64,000 nt of DNA from Hyphomicrobiales bacterium (GCA_017305715.1 JAFKKG010000018.1:186001-250000), one strand, 5' to 3'; shown: positions 1-8,906, counted from the stretch's first letter. Notes: generated by a model not told the origin, from the sequence alone. A program made the numbers and translations.

Positions 1-177
1 CGCCTTGCTGCCGATTTCCCTGGCGTTGGTGCGCGCGGTGGCGCCGCGCTCCTCCAGCGAGCCGGCGGCCTGGTGCGCGGAGGAGAGGAATTTCTCGAAC
101 GTATTGCGGGCCTGCTCAAAGCTCGCTTCCGCCATCGCCCGCATTTCCTTCGGAATCTCGAAACGGCTGTCGCTCAT
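1..177 (-). CDS. Phasin family protein (N-terminal 59 residues; runs off the left edge)
   Basis: Read on the minus strand from ATG at 177, the protein begins MSDSRFEIPKEMRAMAEASF and continues with FEQARNTFEKFL, the amphipathic helical start typical of phasin_2 proteins. Phasins coat polyhydroxyalkanoate granules and control their size and number. Only the first 59 codons lie in the window; the 3' end is missing, so length and C-terminal features cannot be judged. The gene diverges from the histidine kinase at 447, with 269 bp between the starts that must hold both promoters. The family call rests on the N-terminal sequence alone but is typical for rhizobial phasins. Confidence 0.8.
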   Translation of the reverse strand, partial: MSDSRFEIPKEMRAMAEASFEQARNTFEKFLSSAHQAAGSLEERGATARTNAREIGSKA

Positions 178-446
178 GGTCCCACTCCTGTCGTATCGGC
201 TCAGGATCCCGGCAAGGGATTACGTCGGGATATCGCTCACGCTCAACGCCGCAGCGCCCGATCGGTTCAGTCAGATTAAGGTTATCGCGCCTTAGGATAC
301 CGGGCCGCCGGCCGGGGCCGTGGACCTGCCGCGCTGCGCTTGCGATACTGGCGATCCACTTGCGATGCTGCCGGGCCGCCAGCATCTGATTCCGATTTGC
401 AAAGGTCATCCCCGGGAAGGCTCGCACCCACGGTCATGTCGCGCTG

Positions 447-3400
447 ATGAATAATGCGGAATTCCAGATGCAGGCGCTCGGCGACCCGCGGCTTGCGGTG
501 CACGCGACGAGCGCCCTGCCCGCATGGCTGTGGTCGGGCGACGGCACGCGGGTGCTGTGGAGCAACCCGGTCGGCGCGCGGGCGTTCGGCGCCGCGAGCA
601 GCACGGCGCTGGGTGAGCGGATTTTCGGACCGGCCGATCCGCATCGGCGGCAGATCGCGCGGCTCGCGGGACGCCTGCTGGCGAATGGCGCGGTCCGGCT
701 CGAACGCTTGCCGGGTTTTGGCGCCGCCCCCGGAATGCTCGCGACCTGCGGCTGTTCGCGGCTCGACCTGCCCGATGGCAGCCACGGCATCCTGGTGGCC
801 GCCGGCAACGGTCCCGGCCGCATCATGCCGCTCGAGGAACGGCTGCAGCGCCTGGTCGCGGGTCTTTCGATGCCGGTCGCGGCCTTTACCCGCGACGGCG
901 TGCTGATCGGCACCAGCGATGCGGCGCGTCCACTGCTCGGGTTTCACAATCTGGTCGAGGCCGGCCTCGACCATGCCCGCAATGAAGCGCTGAAGCAGGG
1001 CGCGGTCGCAACCGCCATCGGTATCGGCCGCATGGTGTTGCAACGCGTCGGCACCGGCGCCGACACCGGCCTCGTCGCGCTGATCGTACCGGATGCCGTG
1101 CCTGCCGCTACGCCCGCATCGGCACCGGCGCAGCCCGAAGAAAAGCCGCCGGCAGAAAAATCACCAAAACCGTTCGATCCGCCGGTTGCGGTCGTTGCGG
1201 ACGAGCCGGCGCCCGACCCGGAGGCGATGGAACGGACGGCCGAAGTGCTGGCCGGCCTCGCGCTGTTCGATGCGCTCGCCGAAGAGCCGTCCGAGCCCGA
1301 AGCCGAGCCGATCGCCACGGCCGCGCCGTCCAGCGACGAACCGCCGGCTGCACGGCCGCCTGAACCATCGCCTTACGTCGAAGCGGTCGCCGATGAAGCG
1401 GCTTCCTCGCCCGCTGACGAAGTCGCACTGCCCGAAAGCCCGATGGCGCCGATCGCCACGGAGCCTGCCAGGGAATCCGCCAGAGAATCCATCAAACCAC
1501 CGTCCTGGTTCGACGAGCCGTCGCCGCAGTCGCGGCGGCTTCCATTGCGCTTCATGTGGCAAATGGATCGGGAGGGCCGCTTCTCGCTGGGCGCCGATGA
1601 ATTCACCCGCCTGATCGGCCCGCACACGACCGCAAGCTTCGGCCGGCTGTGGAGCGACATCTCCGACGCCTTCGGGCTCGATCCCGATGGCCGCGTGATG
1701 CAGGCGTTTGCCACACGACAGACATGGAGCGGCCTTACCCTGAACTGGCCGGTCGATGGCGCCGGGCATTTGCCGGTCGAATTGTCGGGCCTGCCGATCT
1801 TCGACCGCATGCGGAACTTTGCCGGCTATCGCGGCTTCGGCGTTTGCCGCGATCTCGACGGCCTGGCGCGGCTGGCGGCGCTGCGCCGCTACGAATTCTT
1901 CGGTGGAGCACCGGCCCCGCTGGCGCCGGAACCGCGCTCGCCTGCTATCGTGCAGGCAGGCCCTGCCCCGCACGCGCCGCAAGAAACGTTGCCGCAAGAA
2001 AATCCGGACGCAGACTTGCCGGCGGCAGAACAGCCGCCCGCGAATTTCGTCATCGAGACCAGCGGCGCGGAGCCGCCCGTTACGGAATTGCCCGAGCCGA
2101 TCGCTTCCGAGATTTGCGTTTCCGAGACTTCACACCCAACCGATCTGGATGCCGCCGTGGACACCCCCAAAGACACAATGGCAGAAATGCCGGCGGAAGC
2201 GCCGAAGAACGTCTTGCCGTTCCGCGCCCCCGGCGACACCAAGCCGCCGTCGCTGACCCCGGTCGAAAACAGCGCCTTCAACGAACTCGCGCGGCAATTG
2301 TCGGCGCGGCTCGAAAACGAGATGGGCAACGCGACACCTGAAGTCACCGGCCTGGATGAAACCGTGGTCGAGCACGTGGCATCCGCGGACTTGGCATCGG
2401 CGGACTTGGCATCGACCGACTTGCCCGCTGCGGATTCCCAAGAAGCTTCAAGAGAGGCTTCACGCGAAACCGCAAGCGACGTCCCGGTGCCGCCGGAATG
2501 GCTGGCGCCGTCCGAACCGCCGGCGCGCGGCGAGGCCCGGCGCGACAAGACGCTGCTCGATCTGGTCCCGATCGGCATCCTGATCTACCGGCTCGACCGG
2601 CTGCTCTACGCCAATCCCGCCTTCCTGACGCAGATGGGCTATTCGGACCTGCACGCGCTGGAGGAAGCCGGCGGCCTCGATGCGCTCTATGTCGAACCCG
2701 GCGTCTCCAACGCGCCCTCGACGTCGGACACCGGCACGCCGGTGATGATCTCAGCCAGCCAGCCACAAAACACCGAACAGGATTTGGCAAGCCGCGAACC
2801 GGCATCGCCGCCGACCGACGCGCGCCTCTACACGATTTCCTGGGACGGCGATTCCGCGCTCGCCTTGATCTTCTCCGGCGCGCGCAACGAGGGGGCCGCC
2901 GTCGCAGCCGCGATCGCCCAGCCTGCGCCCGTCGCCGAGCCGCCGGCGCCCGAGCCGTTGCCGGCCGGTCACGCCGACGCCGAAGAACTCGGCGCCATCC
3001 TCGACACCGCGGCCGAAGGCATCGTGATGTTCGATGCCGAGGGCAACATCAGCTCGGTCAATCGCAGCGCCGAGGCGCTGTTCGGCTATGACGGCGAAGA
3101 ACTGGCGCGGCGCAATCTGGCGGACCTGTTCGCGCCGGAAAGCCGGCACGGCGTGTTCGACTATCTCGCCGGCATCAAATCCGAAGCCGGCGCGAGCCTG
3201 CTCGATCACGGCCGCGAGACGCTGGGGCGCGAAAGCAAGGGCGGCTTGATTCCGCTGTCGGTGACCATGGGACGCACGCGCCCCGACGGCCCGAACTTCT
3301 TCGCGGTGTTCCGCGACCTGTCGCAGGCCAAGCAGAGCGAGAACGAATTGCGCGAGGCGCGGCGGCTGGCCGAGCGTGCCGCCAATGCCAAGGCCGACGT

Positions 3401-4082
3401 GCTGGCCCGCATCAGCCATGAAGTGCGCACGCCGCTCAACGCCATCATCGGCTTTGCCGAAGTGATGATCGGCGAACGCTTCGGCGCGCTCGGCAACGAG
3501 CGCTATGTCGAATACATGAAGGATATCCGCGCCTCCGGCGAACGCGTGCTCTCCATCATCAACGACCTGCTCGATCTGTCGCGGATCGAGACCGGCAAGC
3601 TCGATCTTTCCTTCACCAATCAGAACCTCAACGAACTGGTCGAGAGCTGCGTCGCCGTGCTGCAGCCGCAGGCCAACCGCGAACGCATCATCATCCGCAC
3701 CTCGCTGGCGCACACGCTGCCGCCGGTCATCGCCGACGCCCGCGCGCTGCGCCAGATCACGCTGAACCTGATCGGCAATTCGATCCATCTCGCCAATGCC
3801 GGCGGCCAGGTCATCGTCTCGACGGCGCTGTCCGATTTCGGCGAGGTGATGCTGCGGGTCCGCGACACCGGCCATGGCCTCAACGACAACGAAGTCGCCG
3901 CCGCCCTCGAGCCGTTCCGGACCCCCGCACCGTCCGACCAGGCCTCCGAGGGCGCGGGCGTCAGCCTGTCGCTGACCAAGGCGCTGGTCGAAGCCAACCG
4001 CGCCCGCTTCCAGATCAAGACCGGCGCGCGCTCGGGTACGCTGATCGAAGTGGTGTTCTCGCACGCGACGGCGAAAGCGTGA
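447..4082 (+). CDS. pdhS: PAS-domain sensor histidine kinase, PdhS-like (1211 aa)
   Basis: Very long cytoplasmic kinase with no transmembrane segment. PAS-like segments are visible near residues 360-480 (FMWQMDREGRFSLGADEF), 690-740 (PIGILIYRLDRLLYANPAF) and 845-960 (ILDTAAEGIVMFDAEG). They are separated by Pro/Glu/Ala-rich, apparently disordered stretches (about residues 220-350 and 490-680). The HisKA domain carries ISHEVRTPLNAIIGFAEVM with the phospho-accepting His near residue 990. It is followed by LDLSRIETGKLDLSF, an N-box (LNLIGNSIHLANAGG) near 1103 and a G1 box (DTGHGL) near 1140. The sequence around the His is very close to what I know of Brucella PdhS, a PleC/DivJ homologue that acts through DivK and the CtrA pathway. 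The start is ATG 447; no strong ribosome site is visible. It ends 7 bp before the next gene, suggesting co-transcription. The family call is firm; equivalence to PdhS is inferred. Confidence 0.8.
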   Translation: MNNAEFQMQALGDPRLAVHATSALPAWLWSGDGTRVLWSNPVGARAFGAASSTALGERIFGPADPHRRQIARLAGRLLANGAVRLERLPGFGAAPGMLATCGCSRLDLPDGSHGILVAAGNGPGRIMPLEERLQRLVAGLSMPVAAFTRDGVLIGTSDAARPLLGFHNLVEAGLDHARNEALKQGAVATAIGIGRMVLQRVGTGADTGLVALIVPDAVPAATPASAPAQPEEKPPAEKSPKPFDPPVAVVADEPAPDPEAMERTAEVLAGLALFDALAEEPSEPEAEPIATAAPSSDEPPAARPPEPSPYVEAVADEAASSPADEVALPESPMAPIATEPARESARESIKPPSWFDEPSPQSRRLPLRFMWQMDREGRFSLGADEFTRLIGPHTTASFGRLWSDISDAFGLDPDGRVMQAFATRQTWSGLTLNWPVDGAGHLPVELSGLPIFDRMRNFAGYRGFGVCRDLDGLARLAALRRYEFFGGAPAPLAPEPRSPAIVQAGPAPHAPQETLPQENPDADLPAAEQPPANFVIETSGAEPPVTELPEPIASEICVSETSHPTDLDAAVDTPKDTMAEMPAEAPKNVLPFRAPGDTKPPSLTPVENSAFNELARQLSARLENEMGNATPEVTGLDETVVEHVASADLASADLASTDLPAADSQEASREASRETASDVPVPPEWLAPSEPPARGEARRDKTLLDLVPIGILIYRLDRLLYANPAFLTQMGYSDLHALEEAGGLDALYVEPGVSNAPSTSDTGTPVMISASQPQNTEQDLASREPASPPTDARLYTISWDGDSALALIFSGARNEGAAVAAAIAQPAPVAEPPAPEPLPAGHADAEELGAILDTAAEGIVMFDAEGNISSVNRSAEALFGYDGEELARRNLADLFAPESRHGVFDYLAGIKSEAGASLLDHGRETLGRESKGGLIPLSVTMGRTRPDGPNFFAVFRDLSQAKQSENELREARRLAERAANAKADVLARISHEVRTPLNAIIGFAEVMIGERFGALGNERYVEYMKDIRASGERVLSIINDLLDLSRIETGKLDLSFTNQNLNELVESCVAVLQPQANRERIIIRTSLAHTLPPVIADARALRQITLNLIGNSIHLANAGGQVIVSTALSDFGEVMLRVRDTGHGLNDNEVAAALEPFRTPAPSDQASEGAGVSLSLTKALVEANRARFQIKTGARSGTLIEVVFSHATAKA

Positions 4083-4089
4083 GGCCGGC

Positions 4090-5043
4090 ATGAGCGGACC
4101 TGATGATGCCGTAACGCCGCAAGCGATCGCAGCGTGCGAGCAGATCATCCGGCCCTATATCAGGCGCATACCCATCATCGCGACCGATCGCAGCGAGTTT
4201 GGGCTGCCCGCCGGTGCCCTCACGCTCAAGCTCGAACTGCTGCAGCACTCCGGTGCGTTCAAGGCGCGCGGCGCCTTCGCCAACCTGTTGACCCGCGAGG
4301 TCCCCAAGGCCGGCGTCGTCGCGGCGTCGGGCGGCAATCATGGCGCGGCGGTGGCCTATGCCGCGATGCGGCTCAACATGCCGGCCAAGATCTTCGTGCC
4401 CAGCGTTTCCTCTCCGGCCAAGATTGCGCGGATCCGCGAATACGGCGCCGACTTGACGGTCGGCGGCGACTTCTATGCCGATGCGCTCGCCGCCAGCGAA
4501 ATCTGGCGGCAGCAGACCGGCGCGATTGCGGTTCATGCGTTCGACCAGAACGAAACCATCATGGGCCAGGGCACCATCGGCCTCGAACTCGACGAACAGG
4601 CACCCGACATCGACACGGTTCTGGTCTCGGTCGGCGGCGGCGGGCTGATTGCCGGCGTCGCGGCCTGGTACGCCGGCCGGATCAAGGTCATCGGCGTCGA
4701 GCCGATTGCGTCGCCGACGCTGACCAGGGCGCTGGAAGCCGGACATCCCGTCGATGCGGAGACTGGCGGGCTGGCGGCGGATTCGCTGGCGCCGCGGCGC
4801 GTCGGCGAACGCGTGTTTCCGATCGCGCAAAAATATGCGCCGCGAACCGTGCTGGTGACGGACGATGCGATTGCCGAAGCGCAGAAGACGCTGTGGCGCG
4901 CCCTGCGCATCGTGGCGGAGCCGGGAGGTGCGGCCGCCTTCTCGGCGATCCTGTCCGGCGCGTACCGGCCCGCGGCCGGCGAACGCGTCGCCGTCGTCAT
5001 CAGCGGCGGCAACACCGCAGCGGTGAATTTCGACACGCGCTGA
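4090..5043 (+). CDS. Threonine/serine dehydratase-like PLP enzyme (317 aa)
   Basis: Fold-type II PLP enzyme. The SGAFKARGAF motif near residue 55 carries the Lys that forms the Schiff base, SGGNHGAAVAYAA is the substrate loop, and VSVGGGGLIAGVAAW is the glycine-rich phosphate-binding loop. The C-terminal segment (RIVAEPGGAAAFSAIL) is the usual one. The length matches short catabolic threonine dehydratases and serine racemases that lack the ACT regulatory domain. The likely reaction is deamination of L-threonine or L-serine to the 2-oxo acid plus ammonia. Related enzymes act on hydroxyectoine-derived or 3-hydroxy-aspartate substrates, so the substrate is not certain. It lies 7 bp after the PdhS-like kinase and may be read from the same message, though no functional link is apparent. 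Confidence 0.85.
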   Translation: MSGPDDAVTPQAIAACEQIIRPYIRRIPIIATDRSEFGLPAGALTLKLELLQHSGAFKARGAFANLLTREVPKAGVVAASGGNHGAAVAYAAMRLNMPAKIFVPSVSSPAKIARIREYGADLTVGGDFYADALAASEIWRQQTGAIAVHAFDQNETIMGQGTIGLELDEQAPDIDTVLVSVGGGGLIAGVAAWYAGRIKVIGVEPIASPTLTRALEAGHPVDAETGGLAADSLAPRRVGERVFPIAQKYAPRTVLVTDDAIAEAQKTLWRALRIVAEPGGAAAFSAILSGAYRPAAGERVAVVISGGNTAAVNFDTR

Positions 5044-5161
5044 TGCGGGCATCTGCCGCTTCCCTATTGCCGCGACACGGCACAATTTTTGCTCGAATCC
5101 ACGCTGCCTGAATGCATCCGAGCCCGGATCGCCCATTTCCCAGGCATTGGATGAACCGATT

Positions 5162-5989
5162 ATGCGCTGCCTCGTCGTCGCCGATTTGCATTATTCGTTG
5201 CCGCAGTTCGACTGGCTGCTGAACGCCGCACCGCAATTCGACCTCGTGATCTTCGCCGGTGACGCGCTCGACATCGGCTCGATCGTCGATTTCCGCGCCC
5301 AGATCGTCGTCGTGAAGAAATATCTGTCGCTGCTGTCCGGCATCACCCGCGTGATCCTGTGCTCGGGCAATCATGACCTCGATGAACGCAGCACCGAAGG
5401 CGAAAAGATTTCGCGCTGGATCAGCGAAGTCCGCGAACTCGGCATCGCCTGCGACGGCGACAGCCTGACGCTCGGCGACACGCTCTTCACCGTCTGTCCG
5501 TGGTGGGATGGACCTTTGGTCAAGCAGCGCCTCGAATCCCAGTTGCAGCAGGCCGCCGCGGAGCGGCCGGCGCGCTGGGTCTGGGTACATCACGCGCCGC
5601 CGGCGAATTCGCCGACCAGCTGGGGCGGCAAGCGGTTCTTCGGCGACGTCGAACTGGTGCAGTGGATCGCCCGCCACCAGCCCTCGATGGTGATCTCGGG
5701 CCATGTGCACCAGTCGCCCTTCATTGCCGATGGCTCCTGGTTCGACCGGCTTGGGGACACCTGGGTGTTCAACACCGGCCTGCAGCCCGGCCGCCCGCCA
5801 ACCTACATCGTGCTCGACTTCGATGCGACCACGGCGTTCTGGCTCGCGGCCGAACATGCCCAATCGATCGACCTCAAAGCGCCGTTGAAACGGCCGGCGG
5901 CGCCGATCCGGACCGCGCCGCCCTGGCTCACATCCTTGGATCGGATTGCCGATCCGAACCTGGCGAAACCTGCGTCGGCGGAAGGTTGA
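5162..5989 (+). CDS. Calcineurin-like metallophosphoesterase (275 aa)
   Basis: All metal-ligand motifs of the metallophosphoesterase superfamily are present in order: VADLHY (D-x-H) at residues 5-10, FAGDALD (GD), CSGNHDLDE (GNHD/E), VWVHHAPP (H) and ISGHVHQSPF (GHxH). It probably hydrolyses a phosphomono- or diester using two metal ions; the substrate cannot be named from sequence. I use ATG 5162 because the D-x-H strand begins immediately after it; an in-frame TTG at 5147 would add five residues with no better ribosome site. The last 62 bp overlap the 3' end of the convergent cyclic-nucleotide-binding gene. Confidence 0.85.
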   Translation: MRCLVVADLHYSLPQFDWLLNAAPQFDLVIFAGDALDIGSIVDFRAQIVVVKKYLSLLSGITRVILCSGNHDLDERSTEGEKISRWISEVRELGIACDGDSLTLGDTLFTVCPWWDGPLVKQRLESQLQQAAAERPARWVWVHHAPPANSPTSWGGKRFFGDVELVQWIARHQPSMVISGHVHQSPFIADGSWFDRLGDTWVFNTGLQPGRPPTYIVLDFDATTAFWLAAEHAQSIDLKAPLKRPAAPIRTAPPWLTSLDRIADPNLAKPASAEG

Positions 5990-6413
5990 TCATGCTCTGC
6001 AGGATGTCGCCGACCATGGCGAGGTGGTTGCCGTGGCCGCCATATTGCCGCTTGAGGTCGGCGAGATAGGTGGTGGCGACGTTGAGCCGCTGGGCCAGCA
6101 TCCGCGCGATCATCAGCGCCACCGCCGGCTGCTGGCGCAGAAACGACGCGGCATCGTCGATCTCATAGATCACCGAATCCTGGGCCGCGCGCACGGTGGC
6201 GGTATGCGGCATATCGAGCAGGACCGACATTTCACCTGCGATAGCCCCCGGCTCCACCATGGTCGCAACCACGGTCTCGCCCTTGACGACATCGAGCCGC
6301 CCCTCGATCAGCACGAACAGATGCCCGGTACGGCCGCCTTCATGGAGAACTTCCGTGCCGGCGGAGACGTTGCGGCGAAGTCCGCCAACACAATACTCAA
6401 GAATGTCGCGCAT
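5928..6413 (-). CDS. Cyclic nucleotide-binding domain protein, Crp/Fnr-type sensor domain only (161 aa)
   Basis: Single cNMP-binding beta-roll: HEGGRTGHLFVLIEGRLDV, then the phosphate-binding cassette region PGAIAGEMSVLLDMPHTATV, which matches the P-G-x-x-x-G-E-x-x-L-L pattern. The helix that normally leads to a DNA-binding domain (ALMIARMLAQRLNVATTYL) is present, but the protein ends about 25 residues later with no helix-turn-helix. It therefore probably senses cAMP or cGMP, or scaffolds other proteins, rather than acting as a transcription factor. Its 3' end overlaps the metallophosphoesterase by 62 bp on the opposite strand. Stand-alone domains of this kind are common in Bradyrhizobium relatives. 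Confidence 0.75.
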   Translation of the reverse strand: MRDILEYCVGGLRRNVSAGTEVLHEGGRTGHLFVLIEGRLDVVKGETVVATMVEPGAIAGEMSVLLDMPHTATVRAAQDSVIYEIDDAASFLRQQPAVALMIARMLAQRLNVATTYLADLKRQYGGHGNHLAMVGDILQSMINLPPTQVSPGSDRQSDPRM

Positions 6414-6563
6414 CGATTTTCTCCGCTCCCGGCGAGACTACGCACGGAGCGTGCCAAGGTCGAACGGATAGCGCGCCCCCGCTGCTCAAATTGTCGGCAT
6501 CGCAACGGCAACGCCATTGGTGCTACAAGCGCGGCACCAAGCCGGCCCAAGAAGCAGGTGCGC

Positions 6564-7556
6564 ATGAAAAAGCCATCGCCACGGATGATGCGCGAACAGG
6601 AGCATGCCTGGGAGCCGTTCGGCCCGGCGATGGTGACAAAGCTGAAAGCCTCGCTCGACGGCAACGGCAAGATCGCCGACTGGAGTTTCGACGTCTGGAG
6701 CAACACCCATTCGATGCGGCCGGGTGGCGCGGGATCGATGCTGGCAGCCCAGCACATGGCCCAGCCATTTGCGCTGCCCGAACCAAAGCCGCTTCCGCTG
6801 CCGGAAGGCGGCGGCGACCGCAACGCCATTCCGATCTACAGATTTCCGAACGCAAAGGTGGTGCATCATCTCATCCCGGCGATGCCGCTGCGGATTTCGG
6901 CGATGCGCGCACTCGGCGCCTATCACAACGTGTTTTCGATCGAGAGTTTCATGGATGAACTCGCGGCCGCCGCCGGCGCCGACCCGGTCGAATTCCGCCT
7001 GAAACATCTCGACGATGCGCGCGGGCGCGAGGTGATCCAAAAGGCCGCGCAGGCGTTCGGATGGCAGAAGGGGCAAAAAGCGTCGCCCGATCGCGGTTAC
7101 GGCTTTGCTTTCGCGCGCTACAAGAATTTGGCGGCCTATTGCGCCATCGCGAGCGAGGTCGAGATGAACCGGCAGACCGGCCGGCCGCGGCTGGTGCGCG
7201 CGGTGGCCGCCGTCGATAGCGGGCAGGTGGTCAATCCGGACGGACTGGTCAACCAGATCGAGGGCGCGATCCTGCAGTCGATGAGCTGGACGCTGTACGA
7301 AAGCGTGACCTTCGATGACAGCAGGATCACCAGCACCGACTGGCAGACCTATCCGATCCTGCGCTTCGATGCGGTGCCCGAGCGGGTCGAGGTCCACATC
7401 ATCATCCGCCCCGGCCTGCCGTTCCTCGGCAGCGGCGAGACCGGTCAGGACCCCGCGGCGGCGTCGATCGCCAACGCCATTGCCAATGCCACCGGAAAAC
7501 GGCTGCGCGACCTGCCGCTGACGCGCAAGCGGATCAAGGATGCGATCGACGCGTAA
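6564..7556 (+). pseudogene. 5'-truncated xanthine dehydrogenase-family molybdopterin-binding subunit (C-terminal ~330 aa)
   Basis: The reading frame matches the C-terminal half of molybdopterin-binding aldehyde/isoquinoline/xanthine dehydrogenase subunits. Recognisable parts are REQEHAWEPFGPAMVTKL, DVWSNTHSMRPGG, MPLRISAMRALGAYHNVFS, FMDELAAAAGADPVEFRL and the cofactor-proximal GLPFLGSGETGQDPAAAS. Full-length subunits are about 730-780 residues; here homology starts at about the first Met (6564) and nothing resembling the N-terminal half lies upstream, where the cyclic-nucleotide-binding gene begins at 6413. The FeS and FAD partner subunits are also absent. This looks like the remnant of a deletion that removed the promoter and half the gene. 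The remaining frame is intact, so the loss may be recent. The frame extends further upstream only by chance. Confidence 0.75.
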
Positions 7557-7571
7557 GGTACAGAATTATTC

Positions 7572-7610
7572 TTGGAACGCTTCTAAATCCGAGTGTGGAA
7601 TCGCTCTAAA
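7572..7610. promoter_or_regulatory. Tandem Irr-like (ICE-type) boxes upstream of the iron-binding protein gene
   Basis: Two similar imperfect inverted repeats occur in tandem: TTGGAACGCTTCTAA at 7572-7586 and GTGGAATCGCTCTAA at 7595-7609. Both fit TTrGAA-N3-TTCtAA, the general shape of the iron control element bound by Irr in rhizobia. They are exactly 23 bp apart, about two helical turns, so two regulator dimers would sit on the same face. They lie 94-132 bp upstream of the ferric-iron binding protein start. The match to Irr is from memory of the motif and has not been scored. Confidence 0.5.
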
Positions 7611-7703
7611 TGATCGCTTTCGCGACATTGCGTCGCGGCGGTTGGAGTGCCCACTGCGCTAGTGAACCGGCATCGCAAACCATCCCTGCCGGAGCCGTTT
7701 TTC

Positions 7704-8732
7704 ATGATGAAGTTTCGCGTTGTCACCGCAACCGCGGCGTTGCTCTGCTTCGCCACGTCCACCGTCACCACAGCCTCCGCCGACAACGGGGAAGTCAACG
7801 TTTACACCTATCGCGAAACCAAGCTGATCCAGCCGCTGTTCGATGCCTTCACCAAGGACACCGGCGTCAAGGTCAACGTCGTCTCGGCGAGCTCCGGCCT
7901 CGAGCAGCGCATGAAGGCCGAAGGCGCCAACAGCCCCGCCGACGTGCTGCTGACGGTCGATATCGGCCGCATCGACGAAGCGGTCGCCGCCGGCGTGACC
8001 CAGCCGATCAAGTCCGAAGCGCTCGACAAGGTCGTGCCGGCGCAATACCGCGATCCCAATGGACACTGGGCCGGCATCTCGATGCGCGCGCGCGTGATCT
8101 ACGCCTCGAAGGATCGCGTCAAGCAGGACGCCATCACCTATGAAGAGCTCGCCGATCCCAAATGGAAGGGCAAGATCTGCATCCGCTCCGGCCAGCACAT
8201 CTATAACAACGGCCTGTTCGCGGCCTATACCGCCAAATACGGCGAGGCCAAAGCCGAGGAATGGCTGCGCGGCGTGAAGGCCAATCTGGCGCAGAAGCCG
8301 TCAGGCGGCGATCGCGAAGCCGCGCGCGATGTCGCCGCGGGCAAGTGCGACATCGGCATCGGCAACACCTATTACTGGGCGCTGATGATGAACAACGATC
8401 CCGAGAAGAAGCCGTGGGCGGAAGCCACCAAGGTGATCCTGCCGACGTTTGCGGGTGGCGGCACCCACGTCAACCTGTCCGGCGTGCTGCTGGCCAGGCA
8501 CGCGCCGAACAAGGCCAATGCCGTGAAACTGATCGAGTGGCTCGCCGGTGAAAAGGCGCAGCAGATGTATGCCGACCAGAACTACGAATACCCGGTGCGC
8601 GCGGGCGTCGCCATCAACCCGACCATCGCGGGCTATGGCAAGCTCAACGCCGATCCGCTACCGATGTCGAAGGTCGCCGCCAACCGCAAGGCGGCCTCGA
8701 CGCTGGTGGACAAGGTCGGCTTTGATAATTGA
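7704..8732 (+). CDS. Fe(3+) ABC transporter periplasmic binding protein (342 aa)
   Basis: The N-terminus MMKFRVVTATAALLCFATST is a signal peptide ending near TTASA. The mature part starts NGEVNVYTYRETKLIQPLFD and shows the FbpA/AfuA family pattern: SSGLEQRMKAEGANSPADVL, DIGRIDEAVAAGVTQPI, KWKGKICIRSGQHIYNNGLF and GDREAARDVAAGKCDIGIGNTY. It ends with a paired-Tyr region near residues 185 and 235 of the type that coordinates ferric iron. It would capture ferric iron in the periplasm and deliver it to the permease at 8961. ATG 7704 is chosen because GGAG lies 9 nt upstream (7691-7694) and the signal peptide starts there; an earlier in-frame start would add unrelated residues. Control by iron is suggested by the boxes at 7572-7610. 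Confidence 0.85.
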   Translation: MMKFRVVTATAALLCFATSTVTTASADNGEVNVYTYRETKLIQPLFDAFTKDTGVKVNVVSASSGLEQRMKAEGANSPADVLLTVDIGRIDEAVAAGVTQPIKSEALDKVVPAQYRDPNGHWAGISMRARVIYASKDRVKQDAITYEELADPKWKGKICIRSGQHIYNNGLFAAYTAKYGEAKAEEWLRGVKANLAQKPSGGDREAARDVAAGKCDIGIGNTYYWALMMNNDPEKKPWAEATKVILPTFAGGGTHVNLSGVLLARHAPNKANAVKLIEWLAGEKAQQMYADQNYEYPVRAGVAINPTIAGYGKLNADPLPMSKVAANRKAASTLVDKVGFDN

Positions 8733-8782
8733 GCTCCCGTGAAGCGATAGAATCGTGATCTCGCAGCGTGCACAACTGCGTG

Positions 8783-8906
8783 CCCTCCCCCCTTGCGGGG
8801 TCCGAGGCGAGCGAAGCTCGCTCTTGAGGTTAGGGAGAGGGGTAGCCACAAGCGAGACTGCCCGTGAGAACCCCTCTCCCCTGCCCTCCCCCGCAAGGGG
8901 GGAGGG
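8783..8906. repeat. Palindromic interspersed repeat (REP-like) with 18-bp terminal inverted repeats
   Basis: CCCTCCCCCCTTGCGGGG at 8783-8800 is repeated in inverted orientation at 8889-8906. Nested inside are AGGGAGAGGGGT / ACCCCTCTCCCCT arms and a small GAGCGAAGCTC hairpin. The whole element can fold into one long structure between the iron-binding protein and its permease. A shorter relative occurs at 27526-27551. Elements of this C-rich / TTGCGGGG type are scattered through Bradyrhizobium genomes. It may stabilise the upstream message and lower permease expression relative to the binding protein. Confidence 0.7.

Noticed and set aside
2751-4148. 465-codon antisense frame opposite the histidine kinase catalytic region
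   Set aside because: A typical shadow frame: no domain, and it overlaps the most conserved part of the kinase gene on the other strand.
5946-6563. Upstream extension of the molybdopterin dehydrogenase frame
   Set aside because: The added residues are antisense to the cyclic-nucleotide-binding gene and show no similarity to the dehydrogenase N-terminal half.
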